Notes under the pieces: model-generated
Seen by the model: only the letters and a program-made list of their open reading frames with translations
Database searches by the model: none
Told to the model about the DNA's origin: nothing
Translations under genes and position numbers: made by a program
Part shown: piece by piece, positions 40,109-48,592 of the stretch
Position numbering within the stretch: position 1 is the stretch's first letter
Layout of the letters: the number at the start of each line of letters is the position of its first letter
Source of the DNA: Arthrobacter sp. 135MFCol5.1
GTDB lineage: Bacteria; Actinomycetota; Actinomycetes; Actinomycetales; Micrococcaceae
Length of the DNA stretch: 64,000 nt
Assembly (NCBI RefSeq): GCF_000374865.1
Contig: NZ_KB895455.1
Span: 124,001 to 188,000 of the forward strand
Direction of reading: 5' to 3'

Positions 40109-41131
40109 ATGAACCGGACAGCAAGTATCAAGGACGTCGCCACCCACGCAAGCGTGGCCGTGGGAACGGTCTCGAACGTCCTGAACTACCCGGACCGGGT
40201 ATCGGAGCGGACCAGGGAACGGGTCCTGCGGGCCATCGACGAGCTGGGCTTCGTCCGCAATGATGCCGCCCGCCAGCTCCGGGTTGGCCACAGCCGCACC
40301 ATCGGCCTCATTGTCCTGGACGTGGGCAACCCCTTCTTCACCTCCGTGGTCCGCTCGGCCGAGGACGCCGCCGCCCTCCAGGGCAGCGCCGTGCTGCTCG
40401 GGGACAGCGGACACGACGCCGGCCGCGAAGCGAATTACATCGACCTCTTCCAGGAGCAGCGCGTTCAGGGCCTGCTGATTTCCCCGGTAGGCGATGTCAC
40501 GGACCGGTTGGACCTCCTCCGCGAGCGCGGCGTCCCCACCGTCCTGGTGGACCGGCTGGCTGACGAATCCAAGTTCAGCTCCGTGGCAGTGGATGACGAC
40601 GCAGGCGGTTACCTCGCAGCCCGGCACCTGCTGGACACCGGCCGCCGCCGGCTCGCCTTCGTGGGTGGCCCCACCTCCATCCGCCAGGTGGCGGACCGCC
40701 TCGAAGGCGCCCGCCGGGCCGTCAAGGAGGAACCGGACGCCACCTTGGAGGTGCTGGACTCGGAGGGCCAGACGGTCCTTGCCGGCCGAAGCGTGGGCGA
40801 CATGCTGGTGCAGCGGGGCCGCGCGGAGCTGCCGGACGGAATTTTCTGCGCCAACGACCTCCTGGCCCTGGGCGTCATGCAGTCCCTCACCATGACGCAC
40901 ACCTTCCGCATCCCGGAGGATGTGGCATTGATTGGTTATGACGACATCGATTTTGCGGTTTCCGCCGTGGTCCCCCTGTCCTCCATCCGCCAGCCCACCG
41001 AGTTGCTGGGGCGGACGGCCATCGAGCTGTTGTCCGAAGAAGTGGAATCCCAAAACCCTGTCCACCGGGCGGTAGTGTTCACGCCCGAGCTGGTGGTACG
41101 GCAGAGCACGGCCGCGCCGGCAGCCGGCTGA
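40109..41131 (+). CDS. LacI-family transcriptional regulator of rhamnose genes
   Basis: A 340-residue repressor. The N-terminal HTH and hinge read SIKDVATHASVAVGTVSNVL and then RVLRAIDELGFVRNDAARQL. The periplasmic-binding-protein-like ligand domain has IGLIVLDVGNPFFTSVVRSA, DDAGGYLAARHLLDTGRRRL and PLSSIRQPTELLGRTAIELL. It is divergent from rhaM and almost certainly represses that operon. Matching sites elsewhere suggest it also controls the rhamnogalacturonan and GH78 clusters. The inducer is probably L-rhamnose or an early intermediate. Confidence 0.92.
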   Translation: MNRTASIKDVATHASVAVGTVSNVLNYPDRVSERTRERVLRAIDELGFVRNDAARQLRVGHSRTIGLIVLDVGNPFFTSVVRSAEDAAALQGSAVLLGDSGHDAGREANYIDLFQEQRVQGLLISPVGDVTDRLDLLRERGVPTVLVDRLADESKFSSVAVDDDAGGYLAARHLLDTGRRRLAFVGGPTSIRQVADRLEGARRAVKEEPDATLEVLDSEGQTVLAGRSVGDMLVQRGRAELPDGIFCANDLLALGVMQSLTMTHTFRIPEDVALIGYDDIDFAVSAVVPLSSIRQPTELLGRTAIELLSEEVESQNPVHRAVVFTPELVVRQSTAAPAAG

Positions 41132-41143
41132 GCCGCGGGTCCG

Positions 41144-41521
41144 CTACTTGTCCGGCTGCAGCAGCCATTTCATGGACTCGGACCGGGACGTGAAGAAGCG
41201 CGTGGGGCACGGCGGAATGTGGACGCCCAGGAAAAAGTTGGCGATGATCCGGTCCACCGGGCTTGCCCCGAGCAGGGCGATGCGGTTGGCCGCGCACGGG
41301 ATGGAGAAGACCCCGCGGGCTTCCCTGCTGACAGACTCCGTGGTGGCCATGTCCACCAGCATGGGGTAGCTGCCGTCGCCGGCGATGTCGTTGACCGTGG
41401 CCATTGCTGCCTGCGCATCGTGGATTTCGATCCGTACCTTGGGCTCCCAGATGAGATGGAGAATGCCGTCCGGGCCCAGCTCCACCGTCCCCTTGCCGCC
41501 GTCGACCAATACGGGTTCCAT
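41144..41521 (-). CDS. STAS/SEC14-like domain protein (DUF7793-like)
   Basis: A 125-residue protein. The pattern GTVELGPDGILHLIWEPKVR, YPMLVDMATTESVSREARGV and RIALLGASPVDRIIANFFLG resembles small STAS/SEC14-like proteins common in Arthrobacter. Function unknown. It is convergent with the LacI-family gene (12 bp apart) and downstream of the DUF1961 gene by 61 bp, so it may be read from that operon. Confidence 0.7.
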   Translation of the reverse strand: MEPVLVDGGKGTVELGPDGILHLIWEPKVRIEIHDAQAAMATVNDIAGDGSYPMLVDMATTESVSREARGVFSIPCAANRIALLGASPVDRIIANFFLGVHIPPCPTRFFTSRSESMKWLLQPDK

Positions 41522-41582
41522 GTCCCGCCTCCCTCCAGTGGGCAGATGTACGCCTCCTATCTTGCCTCAGTGCGGAAGCGAC

Positions 41583-42254
41583 CTAAACCTTCTCCACCAG
41601 CAGGTTGCGGTAGGCGGCGCGCAGCGGTGCCATCTGGCGGAATCCGATCCGGCCGCCGCCCAACACTTTGTCCGACGGATCGTGCCACTGAAAGAGCCTC
41701 AACCCGTTGATGGCGAACTCCACCCGTGGCCCTTCTTTCACGACGTTGAGGCGGTAGAAACCGGCGGCGTCTTCCGTGGGCGGCAGCGGATCCGCGCCTT
41801 GGGCCACCAGTTCGAAGCCGGCACTCTTGCGGAGATTGCACGTGCGGAAGGCGCGCTCGGACTGGTGTTTGTGCCGGAAGTAGGAAACGTGCAGTACATC
41901 GATGTCGCCCGAGTGGTACTGCGGGTAGTACCCGGTCCGGGGCGCGAGCGAAGGGCTGAAAAGGTCCAGCCCGCCCTGTCCGGCGGCCGCGAAGAACAGC
42001 ATGGCCAGGCCCGGTTCGGCGAGCGGCAGGAAATCCCAGCTGATGCGGATGCCGTCCGGAAACTCCTCGGGGCACCAGAAGGTCCAGTGCGCATGGTCGC
42101 CGAACTCGCCGTCATCCAGGGTGCCGGACAGCTCCAGGGCGCCGTTATGTCTGCCGAGGCCCAAGGGCCCTTCCGCCACCCAGCCGGCGACATCGTCCGG
42201 GCCTGCCAGCGGGTTGCTGTAGAGGACGCCCGTTGCCAAGCCCGCGGCGTCCAC
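41583..42254 (-). CDS. DUF1961 family protein (concanavalin-like fold)
   Basis: A 223-residue protein. WTFWCPEEFPDGIRISWDFL, HVSYFRHKH and FYRLNVVKEGPRVEFAINGL match DUF1961, a beta-sandwich family seen in rhamnogalacturonan (yes) clusters. It could bind or cleave pectin-derived oligosaccharides. The GTG start at 42254 directly abuts the TAG stop of the esterase gene. Last gene of the importer operon, apart from the possible DUF7793-like gene. Confidence 0.8.
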   Translation of the reverse strand: MDAAGLATGVLYSNPLAGPDDVAGWVAEGPLGLGRHNGALELSGTLDDGEFGDHAHWTFWCPEEFPDGIRISWDFLPLAEPGLAMLFFAAAGQGGLDLFSPSLAPRTGYYPQYHSGDIDVLHVSYFRHKHQSERAFRTCNLRKSAGFELVAQGADPLPPTEDAAGFYRLNVVKEGPRVEFAINGLRLFQWHDPSDKVLGGGRIGFRQMAPLRAAYRNLLVEKV

Positions 42255-42965
42255 CTAGCCCTGTCCCGACGTCGTACCCAATGCCGGCTCAAGGACTCCG
42301 TATCCCAGCCGGCCAAGCTGCCGGGCCACCTCCCCGGCCACCAGCATGGCACCCTGCTGCGAGAAGTGGGTGTTGTCCGCCAGGCCACCGGGCCAGCGGG
42401 CGTGCTCACCGGGCGCGAAGTGGCAGAAGAGGTTCCGCGATCTGTCGCGCCCCAGCCGCAGGTACAGGTCCCGGGTCCAGGCGTTCAGGTCCACCACCGG
42501 CACGCCCAGTTCCAAGCCGAGTTCGCGGACCACCTCGGGGTAGTCCTCCAGGCTTGCCTCCAGGACAGCGCCCGACGCCGGGCCGTCGCCCTGGTGCCTG
42601 GCGTCGAGGAAGTGCCGCCGCTCCACCGAGGTGCACAGGAGCGGCGCGGCGCCGGCCCCGTGCACCTCGTCCACCATGGTGCGCAGGTTGGCCGCGTATC
42701 CGGTTCGCGCGGCGAGGTGCTGCTTCTTCTGGTCGTTGTGGCCGAACTGGATGAGCACCGCGTCGCCGGGCCCGGCCTCGGCCAGCAGGTCCGCCCAGAG
42801 TCCCTCGTCGCGAAAGGATTCCGTGCTTGCCCCGCCTTTGGCGAAGTTGTGCACCGAGCCCCACCGGTAGGTATGCGGCGGAAGTTGCGCTCCCCAACCG
42901 CTCATCGGGAACTCTTGGGTGGGGCAGTCGGCAACCGTGGAGTCGCCGGCCAGCAGGATTTTCAT
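42255..42965 (-). CDS. Rhamnogalacturonan acetylesterase-like SGNH hydrolase
   Basis: A 236-residue SGNH/GDSL esterase. Block I is ILLAGDSTVAD with the catalytic serine, block III IQFGHNDQKK, and block V GGLADNTHFSQQGAMLVA with the catalytic Asp-x-x-His. The layout matches rhamnogalacturonan acetylesterases (RhgT/YesT type). No signal peptide is present, so it acts in the cytoplasm on imported oligosaccharides. The ATG at 42965 has a short ribosome site. It is 23 nt after the permease gene. Confidence 0.9.
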   Translation of the reverse strand: MKILLAGDSTVADCPTQEFPMSGWGAQLPPHTYRWGSVHNFAKGGASTESFRDEGLWADLLAEAGPGDAVLIQFGHNDQKKQHLAARTGYAANLRTMVDEVHGAGAAPLLCTSVERRHFLDARHQGDGPASGAVLEASLEDYPEVVRELGLELGVPVVDLNAWTRDLYLRLGRDRSRNLFCHFAPGEHARWPGGLADNTHFSQQGAMLVAGEVARQLGRLGYGVLEPALGTTSGQG

Positions 42966-42988
42966 GGTGTGCTTCCTCCAGTACGGGG

Positions 42989-43861
42989 TCAGCCCTTGAC
43001 GGAGCCGATGAGCATGCCCTTGGCAAAGTGCTTTTGCAGGAACGGATAGAAGATCAGGATGGGCAGGGTGGCCACCACGATCACCGCAAACTTGATGCCC
43101 TGTTCCGGCGGGATGTAGTTGGGGTCCACGTTGCCGGTGCCCAGGAGGTCCGAGGCGGCGGTGACCTGCCGCAGGTACATCTGCAGCGTCCACTTGGAGT
43201 TGTCGCTCAGGTACAGCAACGGGGACATGAAGTCGTTCCAGATCCCCACGGCGTAAAAGAGCGCGAACGTTGCGAGCACCGGCTTGGACAGCGGCAGCAG
43301 GATCCGCCAGAGGATGCCGATCTCGGTGGCGCCGTCCATCTTGGCCGATTCCTCAAGCTCGGCAGGGAGTTCCTGGAAGAAGTTCTTGATGATGATCAGG
43401 CTGAAGGGGTTGATGGCCGCCGGCAGGATCAGGGCCCAGTAAGAGTTGAGCAGGCCCAGGTCCTTGACCAGCAGGAAGGTGGGGATCATGCCGCCGGAGA
43501 AGACCATGGCGAAGACCACCAGCGACAGGATGACGTTCCTGCCACGCAGGCTTTTCTTGGCCAGCGGGTAGGCCATGGTCACGGTGAAGGCCAGCTGGAC
43601 CAAGGTGCCCACGGCGGTGACCAGGATGGTGGTGACCAGGGCGCGGGTGAACGCCGGGGTGGCGAAGATGTACTCGTAGGAGCCCAGGGTGAATTTCTCG
43701 GGCCAGACGAAGAATGCCCGGCGGGTGATCTCCGCTTCGGTGGCGAAGGACCCGGCGAAGACGTAGACGAACGGCAGCAGGGTGATGATGCCGATCAGGG
43801 CAAGGAACACATAGTTGACGGCGTCGAAAACCCGGCCGCCGCGGGTGTTGTGGATTTTCAT
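42989..43861 (-). CDS. Carbohydrate ABC transporter permease (LplC/YtcP type)
   Basis: A 290-residue MalG-type permease. It has FDAVNYVFLALIGIITLLPF at the N-terminus, the EAA loop KMDGATEIGILWRILLPLSK, and ends HFAKGMLIGSVKG. The C-terminal VKG is typical of the LplC/YtcP group that imports unsaturated rhamnogalacturonan oligosaccharides and similar sugars. It starts 2 nt after its partner permease. Confidence 0.92.
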   Translation of the reverse strand: MKIHNTRGGRVFDAVNYVFLALIGIITLLPFVYVFAGSFATEAEITRRAFFVWPEKFTLGSYEYIFATPAFTRALVTTILVTAVGTLVQLAFTVTMAYPLAKKSLRGRNVILSLVVFAMVFSGGMIPTFLLVKDLGLLNSYWALILPAAINPFSLIIIKNFFQELPAELEESAKMDGATEIGILWRILLPLSKPVLATFALFYAVGIWNDFMSPLLYLSDNSKWTLQMYLRQVTAASDLLGTGNVDPNYIPPEQGIKFAVIVVATLPILIFYPFLQKHFAKGMLIGSVKG

Positions 43862-43863
43862 GG

Positions 43864-44835
43864 CTAGAACAGTCCGCTCTGGTTGAATCGTTTGGCCAGC
43901 CAGTTGGTGCCGAAGATCAGCACGATGCCCACCAGGGATTTGAACAGGCCCACTGCCGTGGAGTAGCTGTAGGCGCCCTGGGTGATGCCCACGAAATAGA
44001 CGTAGGTGTCAAAGACGTCCGCCACCTCGCGGTTGAGGGCGTTGGTCATCAGGTAGATCTGTTCGAAGCCGGTGTTGAGCATCTGCCCGATGGCCAGGAT
44101 CAGCATCACGATGATGGTGGACCGGATCGCGGGAAGTGTGATGTGCCAGACCCGGCGGAACCGGCCGGCGCCGTCGATGATGGCGGCCTCGTACTGGTCC
44201 TGGTCCACCGTGGCCAGGGCGGCCAGGAAGATGATGGTGCCCCAGCCGGTGTTCTTCCAGATGTCCTGCAGCACGATCAGGGGCCGGAACCACGCGGGAT
44301 CGGACAGGAAATCGATGTTCGTGCCCATGACGTTATTCAGGAACTGGAACAGCGGGCCGATGTCCAGGGCGAACAGCAGGAAGCTCAGGGACGCCACGAT
44401 GGTCCAGGACAGGAAGTGCGGGATGTACACCAGGGTCTGGACCGTGCGCTTGAGGACGGACAGGCGTACCTCATTGAGCAGCAGGGCCAGGACGATGGTC
44501 AGCGGGAAGGCGATGCCCAGGTTCAGGAATGCCAGGATCAGGGTGTTGCCCAACAGCCGGGGAAAATCCGGGTTGGCAAAGAAATCCGTGAAGTTCTGCA
44601 CTCCCACCCAGGGGCTGCCGTTTACCCCCAGGAACGGGACGTAATCCTTGAACGCGATGGATACGCCATACATGGGGGCGTACCGGAACACCGCGAAGTA
44701 CACCACGCCTGGCAGCAGCAGCAGGTACAACCACTTGTAGTGCGCGAAATGGACGGAAAACCTGCCGTTCTTCCGTTCCCGCACGGGCGGCCGGTTGGCC
44801 GCCCGTGCCTCAGCCTCGACAACGGGGGCTGCCAT
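43864..44835 (-). CDS. ABC transporter permease (LplB type)
   Basis: A 323-residue MalF-type permease: LYLLLLPGVVYFAVFRYAPM, FKDYVPFLGVNGSPWVGVQN, and the EAA loop QYEAAIIDGAGRFRRVWHIT. These are marks of the LplB/YteP group. The start abuts the stop of the binding-protein gene. No ATPase gene is in the operon, so a shared ATPase is likely. Confidence 0.92.
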   Translation of the reverse strand: MAAPVVEAEARAANRPPVRERKNGRFSVHFAHYKWLYLLLLPGVVYFAVFRYAPMYGVSIAFKDYVPFLGVNGSPWVGVQNFTDFFANPDFPRLLGNTLILAFLNLGIAFPLTIVLALLLNEVRLSVLKRTVQTLVYIPHFLSWTIVASLSFLLFALDIGPLFQFLNNVMGTNIDFLSDPAWFRPLIVLQDIWKNTGWGTIIFLAALATVDQDQYEAAIIDGAGRFRRVWHITLPAIRSTIIVMLILAIGQMLNTGFEQIYLMTNALNREVADVFDTYVYFVGITQGAYSYSTAVGLFKSLVGIVLIFGTNWLAKRFNQSGLF

Positions 44836-46365
44836 TTACTTGTTGTCCTGCCAGAGCTTGTTGATCTCTTCCTTGACCTTGTCGCCGCCGCTGGTGTTCC
44901 ACAGCTTGATGGCGTCCTTGAGCCCCTGCTCATCGATCTGGCCCGCCAGGTACTTGATCCGGGCATCGGCCACGATGTTGTCCAGCTGGGCCCCCTTGGC
45001 CACATAGGTGGCGGAAACGTAAGGCGCTGCCGGGTTGTAGACGGCGCTCTTGAGGTCCTCCGCCATGACGTCGGTGCGCTTGTCGAAGACCTGCTGCTCG
45101 TAGTCGCTGGCCTGCTTGACCGGGTAGAACTGGTTGCCGGCAACGTTCATGCCCAGCTGGGCGTAGCTCTTGATGTCCGTGGTGACGGCCTTGCTGGCGT
45201 CCGTTTCCGGCTTGACCGGAGCGGCCTTGCCGTCCACCACCGTGAAGTTGACGCCCTCAATGCCGTTGTTCAGCAGGATGCCGGCATCTTTGCCGTTCAG
45301 GGTGTTCAGGAATTCCAGGACCTTGTCCAGTTCGGCTTCCGTCCGGACACTGGCTTTCGGGACGGCCAGGAAGCCGGAGTAGCCGTCGGTGGGGTGGGCG
45401 TGCAGCTTGCCGTCGGGGCCTTCGAGGTTGCCCACGAAGCCCACCTTGTTCTGGAAGTTGTTGGGATCTGCCTGCTTGAACAGGTTGATGAGGACGCTGA
45501 CCCGGGAATCGACGTCCACGATGATGCCGCCCTTGCCGTTGAAGAACGGCTCATTCCATTTGGTGCTGTCGAACGTGGCGAAGTCGGGGTTGATGAGCTT
45601 CTCATCCACCATCTTCTTGATGAAGCGGTCCGCTTGGAGGAACTCGTCGGTCTCGAAGCTGGGTACCAGCTTTCCGTCCCGCTCGGTCCAGCGGTTGCCG
45701 GCCCCGAACCATTCCTCGATGACGTCGTAGGGGCTGTTGCTTCCCAGCGCGCCCCATTTGGGAATCGTGATGCCGTAGGTGTCATTCTTGCCGTTGCCGT
45801 CCGGGTCCTGCTCGGTGAACGCCTTGGCCACCTTGTAGAGGTCCTCCACGGTCTTGGGCGGCTGCAGGCCCAGCTTGTCCAGCCAGTCCTGCCGGAACAT
45901 GACCGCGGTCCGCATCGGGGCGCGGCCGCGGAAGATGCCGTAGACCTTGCCGTTGACGCTGGCGTTCTGCTGGATGTCCGGGTAGGTGGTCTTGAGGTTG
46001 GGGTACTTGTCCAGCTTGCCGGTGAGGTCCCAGAAGGCACCGGCCTGGGCGTTCTTGACGAACCCGGGGCTCTTGCCCTGGATCACCATGACCTGCGGGA
46101 TGTCCGATCCTGCCAGGGTGATGTTGGTCTTGTCCTCGTAGGAGGCGTTGGGAGCCCAGTTGATCTTTACCTGCTTGCCGGTGATCTCCTCCAGCTTCTT
46201 TTGCACTGCGCCGTCCGCGCCGGGCGGCTGCGCCTCGAGGAAGGGCGCCATGATGGACACCGAAGTGAGGTCGGCGGCCGGGGCGTCACCTCCGCTGCAG
46301 GCCGTGAGGGACAGGGCCGCGGCGGTGACGACGGCGGCGGCCAGGGAAAGTTTCCTGCGGATCAT
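44836..46365 (-). CDS. Sugar-binding lipoprotein (LplA/YtcQ type)
   Basis: A 509-residue extracellular binding protein, larger than the usual family 1 proteins, as in LplA/YtcQ. Signal: RRKLSLAAAVVTAAALSLTA with lipobox LTAC. Body features: MRTAVMFRQDWLDKLGLQPP, KTVEDLYKVAKAFTEQDPDG and YGITIPKWGALG. The ATG at 46365 is chosen because GGAAG lies 5 nt upstream; an earlier in-frame start at 46386 lacks one. It feeds the two permeases and sits downstream of the YesL-like gene. Confidence 0.92.
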   Translation of the reverse strand: MIRRKLSLAAAVVTAAALSLTACSGGDAPAADLTSVSIMAPFLEAQPPGADGAVQKKLEEITGKQVKINWAPNASYEDKTNITLAGSDIPQVMVIQGKSPGFVKNAQAGAFWDLTGKLDKYPNLKTTYPDIQQNASVNGKVYGIFRGRAPMRTAVMFRQDWLDKLGLQPPKTVEDLYKVAKAFTEQDPDGNGKNDTYGITIPKWGALGSNSPYDVIEEWFGAGNRWTERDGKLVPSFETDEFLQADRFIKKMVDEKLINPDFATFDSTKWNEPFFNGKGGIIVDVDSRVSVLINLFKQADPNNFQNKVGFVGNLEGPDGKLHAHPTDGYSGFLAVPKASVRTEAELDKVLEFLNTLNGKDAGILLNNGIEGVNFTVVDGKAAPVKPETDASKAVTTDIKSYAQLGMNVAGNQFYPVKQASDYEQQVFDKRTDVMAEDLKSAVYNPAAPYVSATYVAKGAQLDNIVADARIKYLAGQIDEQGLKDAIKLWNTSGGDKVKEEINKLWQDNK

Positions 46366-46415
46366 ATTCTTCCTTTTCCACTTCATTGGGGTTCATTGGG
46401 CCTTAGGGCCAGTAT

Positions 46416-46427
46416 TGATACGTTTCA
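46416..46427. promoter_or_regulatory. LacI-type site before the LplA-like gene
   Basis: TGATACGTTTCA is palindromic at 10 of 12 positions and is 51 bp upstream of the binding-protein start. It is a looser relative of the rhaM-gap sites. Confidence 0.5.
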
Positions 46428-46471
46428 TTTAGAAGCCGGGCATGGCCTGGCCGCACCCGGAAGGAGGGCGG

Positions 46472-47146
46472 TCAGGCGGTGGAGGCTCCCTGCAGGGCGG
46501 CCCGGCCATCCGGTTCCACTGCCAGCGCTTCGGCTACCGATTGGTCATTCGCGGTGAAGAAGCGGTCGCAGAGCCAGCCGGTCAGGAAGAGCCAGGCTCC
46601 GATGCTGAAGAACGGAATCAGGCCCGGGAGCGCCGCGCTGGCGTACGCCGCGGCGGCGGTGACGAACAGCAGGATGACGGTTCCCGCAAGATGCCGCACG
46701 GCAAAGCGCGACGACGTCAGCAAGTACTGCCGCAGCGGCAGTTCGTAGCGGGCGTACATGGGAAACACGTAGCACGCTGCGCCGGCCAGGAAGATTGCGG
46801 CAACAAAGATGCCTGCCGCCATGAGCTGCGCGAAGAGCCCGCGCCCCGCCGAAAAGTAGTTCCAGTTCAGGGCAAGAGCAACGGAGACGGCCATGACCGG
46901 CAGTGCAAGGATGTTCGCGCGGCCAAAATTCCTGGTGTATGCGGCGGCAAATCCGCGCACCAGCGGAGCCGCCTCCCCCCGGGCCCGCTTGCGCACCAGG
47001 ATCTGCGCCGCGGCCGTGGCCGGCCCGGCACCAAGGATGCCGCCACCCATCAGGGTGAACACGATCCACAGCAGGTTCAGGCCCGCAATCCATGCGAGCG
47101 TGTCAAAGAATGAATAGGCACGCGCACTGAAGGTCCCTGACAGCAT
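46472..47146 (-). CDS. YesL-like DUF624 membrane protein
   Basis: A 224-residue membrane protein with five or six helices. It opens AYSFFDTLAWIAGLNLLWIV, then GPATAAAQILVRK; this is the DUF624/YesL pattern. YesL lies in the Bacillus rhamnogalacturonan cluster next to the importer and its function is not known. Here it is immediately upstream of the LplA-like gene, possibly in the same operon (106-bp gap). Confidence 0.85.
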   Translation of the reverse strand: MLSGTFSARAYSFFDTLAWIAGLNLLWIVFTLMGGGILGAGPATAAAQILVRKRARGEAAPLVRGFAAAYTRNFGRANILALPVMAVSVALALNWNYFSAGRGLFAQLMAAGIFVAAIFLAGAACYVFPMYARYELPLRQYLLTSSRFAVRHLAGTVILLFVTAAAAYASAALPGLIPFFSIGAWLFLTGWLCDRFFTANDQSVAEALAVEPDGRAALQGASTA

Positions 47147-47267
47147 GGCTGGGCTCCCTTCTGTTCTCCATCGTTGCAGAGGCGAAGCGGAAAGTGTCCC
47201 GCATCACGCTGGTAATCGGTTTCTCGAAAATCTAGACCTGCACCGGCATCTCGGTCAAGTGAATTTT

Positions 47268-47279
47268 TGAATCGTTACA
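47268..47279. promoter_or_regulatory. LacI-type site in the YesL/oxidoreductase divergent gap
   Basis: TGAATCGTTACA differs by one base from each half-site in the rhaM gap. It lies between the divergent YesL-like and oxidoreductase genes, so it can regulate both. Confidence 0.6.
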
Positions 47280-47386
47280 TAGCTGGACTGGCAATGCCTC
47301 CATGCCGCACACTGAACGGTGGAAAGCGCTTGCTGACAGATGACGGGCGCTACAGGCTGGTGCCCGGACGGGCAGGACGGAGAACC

Positions 47387-48592
47387 ATGGGAACGGCAAC
47401 GGAAGCGGCCGGCAAGGGCGCCGGAACCGCCCCGGGGACTGCGGCGCGGGTGGCACTGGTGGGCGTGCACGGCTTTGGCACCCATCACCTCCGGAACCTT
47501 GAACGCCTGCAGGCGGCAGGCGCCGTCGAGCTGGTGGCGGTTGCCGATCCGCAGCCGCCCGCGCCAGGTGCCGTGCCGCCGTCGGCCGCCATCCACCCCG
47601 GGCTCGACGAGCTCCTCCAGGCCGCCGGGGACCTCGACTTGGTCATCGTGGCCACCCCCATCCAGACGCACGCCCCGCTGGCCCTGGCTGCCCTTGCCAC
47701 GGACGCGGAGCTGTACTTGGAAAAACCCCCCGTCGCGTCCCTTGCCGATTTCAACCGGCTGTGTGCCGCGGCGGAGGATTCCGGGCGCGGTGTCCAGATC
47801 GGGTTCCAAAGCCTCGGTTCGCACGCCCTGCGGGCCATCGAGGAACTGCTCGCGGCCGGCACCATCGGCACCTTGGAGGGCATCTCGGCCACCGGCCGCT
47901 GGGTCCGGGACCGGGCCTACTACAAACGCTCGCGCTGGGCCGGGAAACGCAGCATCAACGGCGTGGACGTGGTGGACGGCGTCGCCACCAATCCGTTGGC
48001 GCATGCCGTGGCAACCGCCCTCCGGATTGCTGGGGCGCGCACCACCGCTGACATCGCATCCGTGGAGACCGAGCTGTACCGGGCCAACGACATCGAATCG
48101 GATGACACCTCCGTGATCCGGATCCGCACCACTCCAGGCCTGCCCATCACCTGCGCGCTGACCATCTGCGCGTCCGAATCCGTTGAGCCCTGCGTGACCC
48201 TGCAGGGCTCGGCCGGCACCGCCGTGTTCCACTACACCGAGGACCGGCTCAGCATTGAAACCGCAGCCGGGCGCAGCGAAAAGACGTATGGCCGCGATGA
48301 CCTCACCGAGAACCTGCTGGCCCACCGCGCCACCGGCGTTCCGCTCACCAGCAGCCTGCTGGACAGCGGAGCCTTCATGCTGGTGCTGGAAGCGGTCCGG
48401 ACGGCGCCGCTGCCCTCCCCCATCGATCCCGCCCACGTCCGGTGGGAGGGCGACGGCGACTCAGCCCACGCCGTCGTAACAGGTATTGAGGCCGCGCTGG
48501 AACGTGCGGGCCGGGAGCACGCCACCTTCAGCGAGCTGGGACTCCCCTGGGCCGTGTCCGCCCCGGCCACCTTTGATATTCCGGCTTCCTGA
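47387..48592 (+). CDS. Gfo/Idh/MocA family oxidoreductase
   Basis: A 401-residue NAD(P)-dependent sugar oxidoreductase: ARVALVGVHGFGTHHLRNLE for the Rossmann fold, YLEKPPVASLADFNRLC with the catalytic EKP, and GIQIGFQSL-like VQIGFQSLGSHALRAIEELL. It may modify a sugar released by GH78. The ATG at 47387 is preceded by GGAG; the frame is open back to 47267 but that part has no family match. Its stop overlaps the GH78 start (TGATG). Confidence 0.88.
   Translation: MGTATEAAGKGAGTAPGTAARVALVGVHGFGTHHLRNLERLQAAGAVELVAVADPQPPAPGAVPPSAAIHPGLDELLQAAGDLDLVIVATPIQTHAPLALAALATDAELYLEKPPVASLADFNRLCAAAEDSGRGVQIGFQSLGSHALRAIEELLAAGTIGTLEGISATGRWVRDRAYYKRSRWAGKRSINGVDVVDGVATNPLAHAVATALRIAGARTTADIASVETELYRANDIESDDTSVIRIRTTPGLPITCALTICASESVEPCVTLQGSAGTAVFHYTEDRLSIETAAGRSEKTYGRDDLTENLLAHRATGVPLTSSLLDSGAFMLVLEAVRTAPLPSPIDPAHVRWEGDGDSAHAVVTGIEAALERAGREHATFSELGLPWAVSAPATFDIPAS

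Noticed and set aside
44143..46557. An 804-codon plus-strand frame opposite the importer genes
   Set aside because: Both minus-strand proteins beneath it have diagnostic transporter motifs; the long frame is a product of codon bias.
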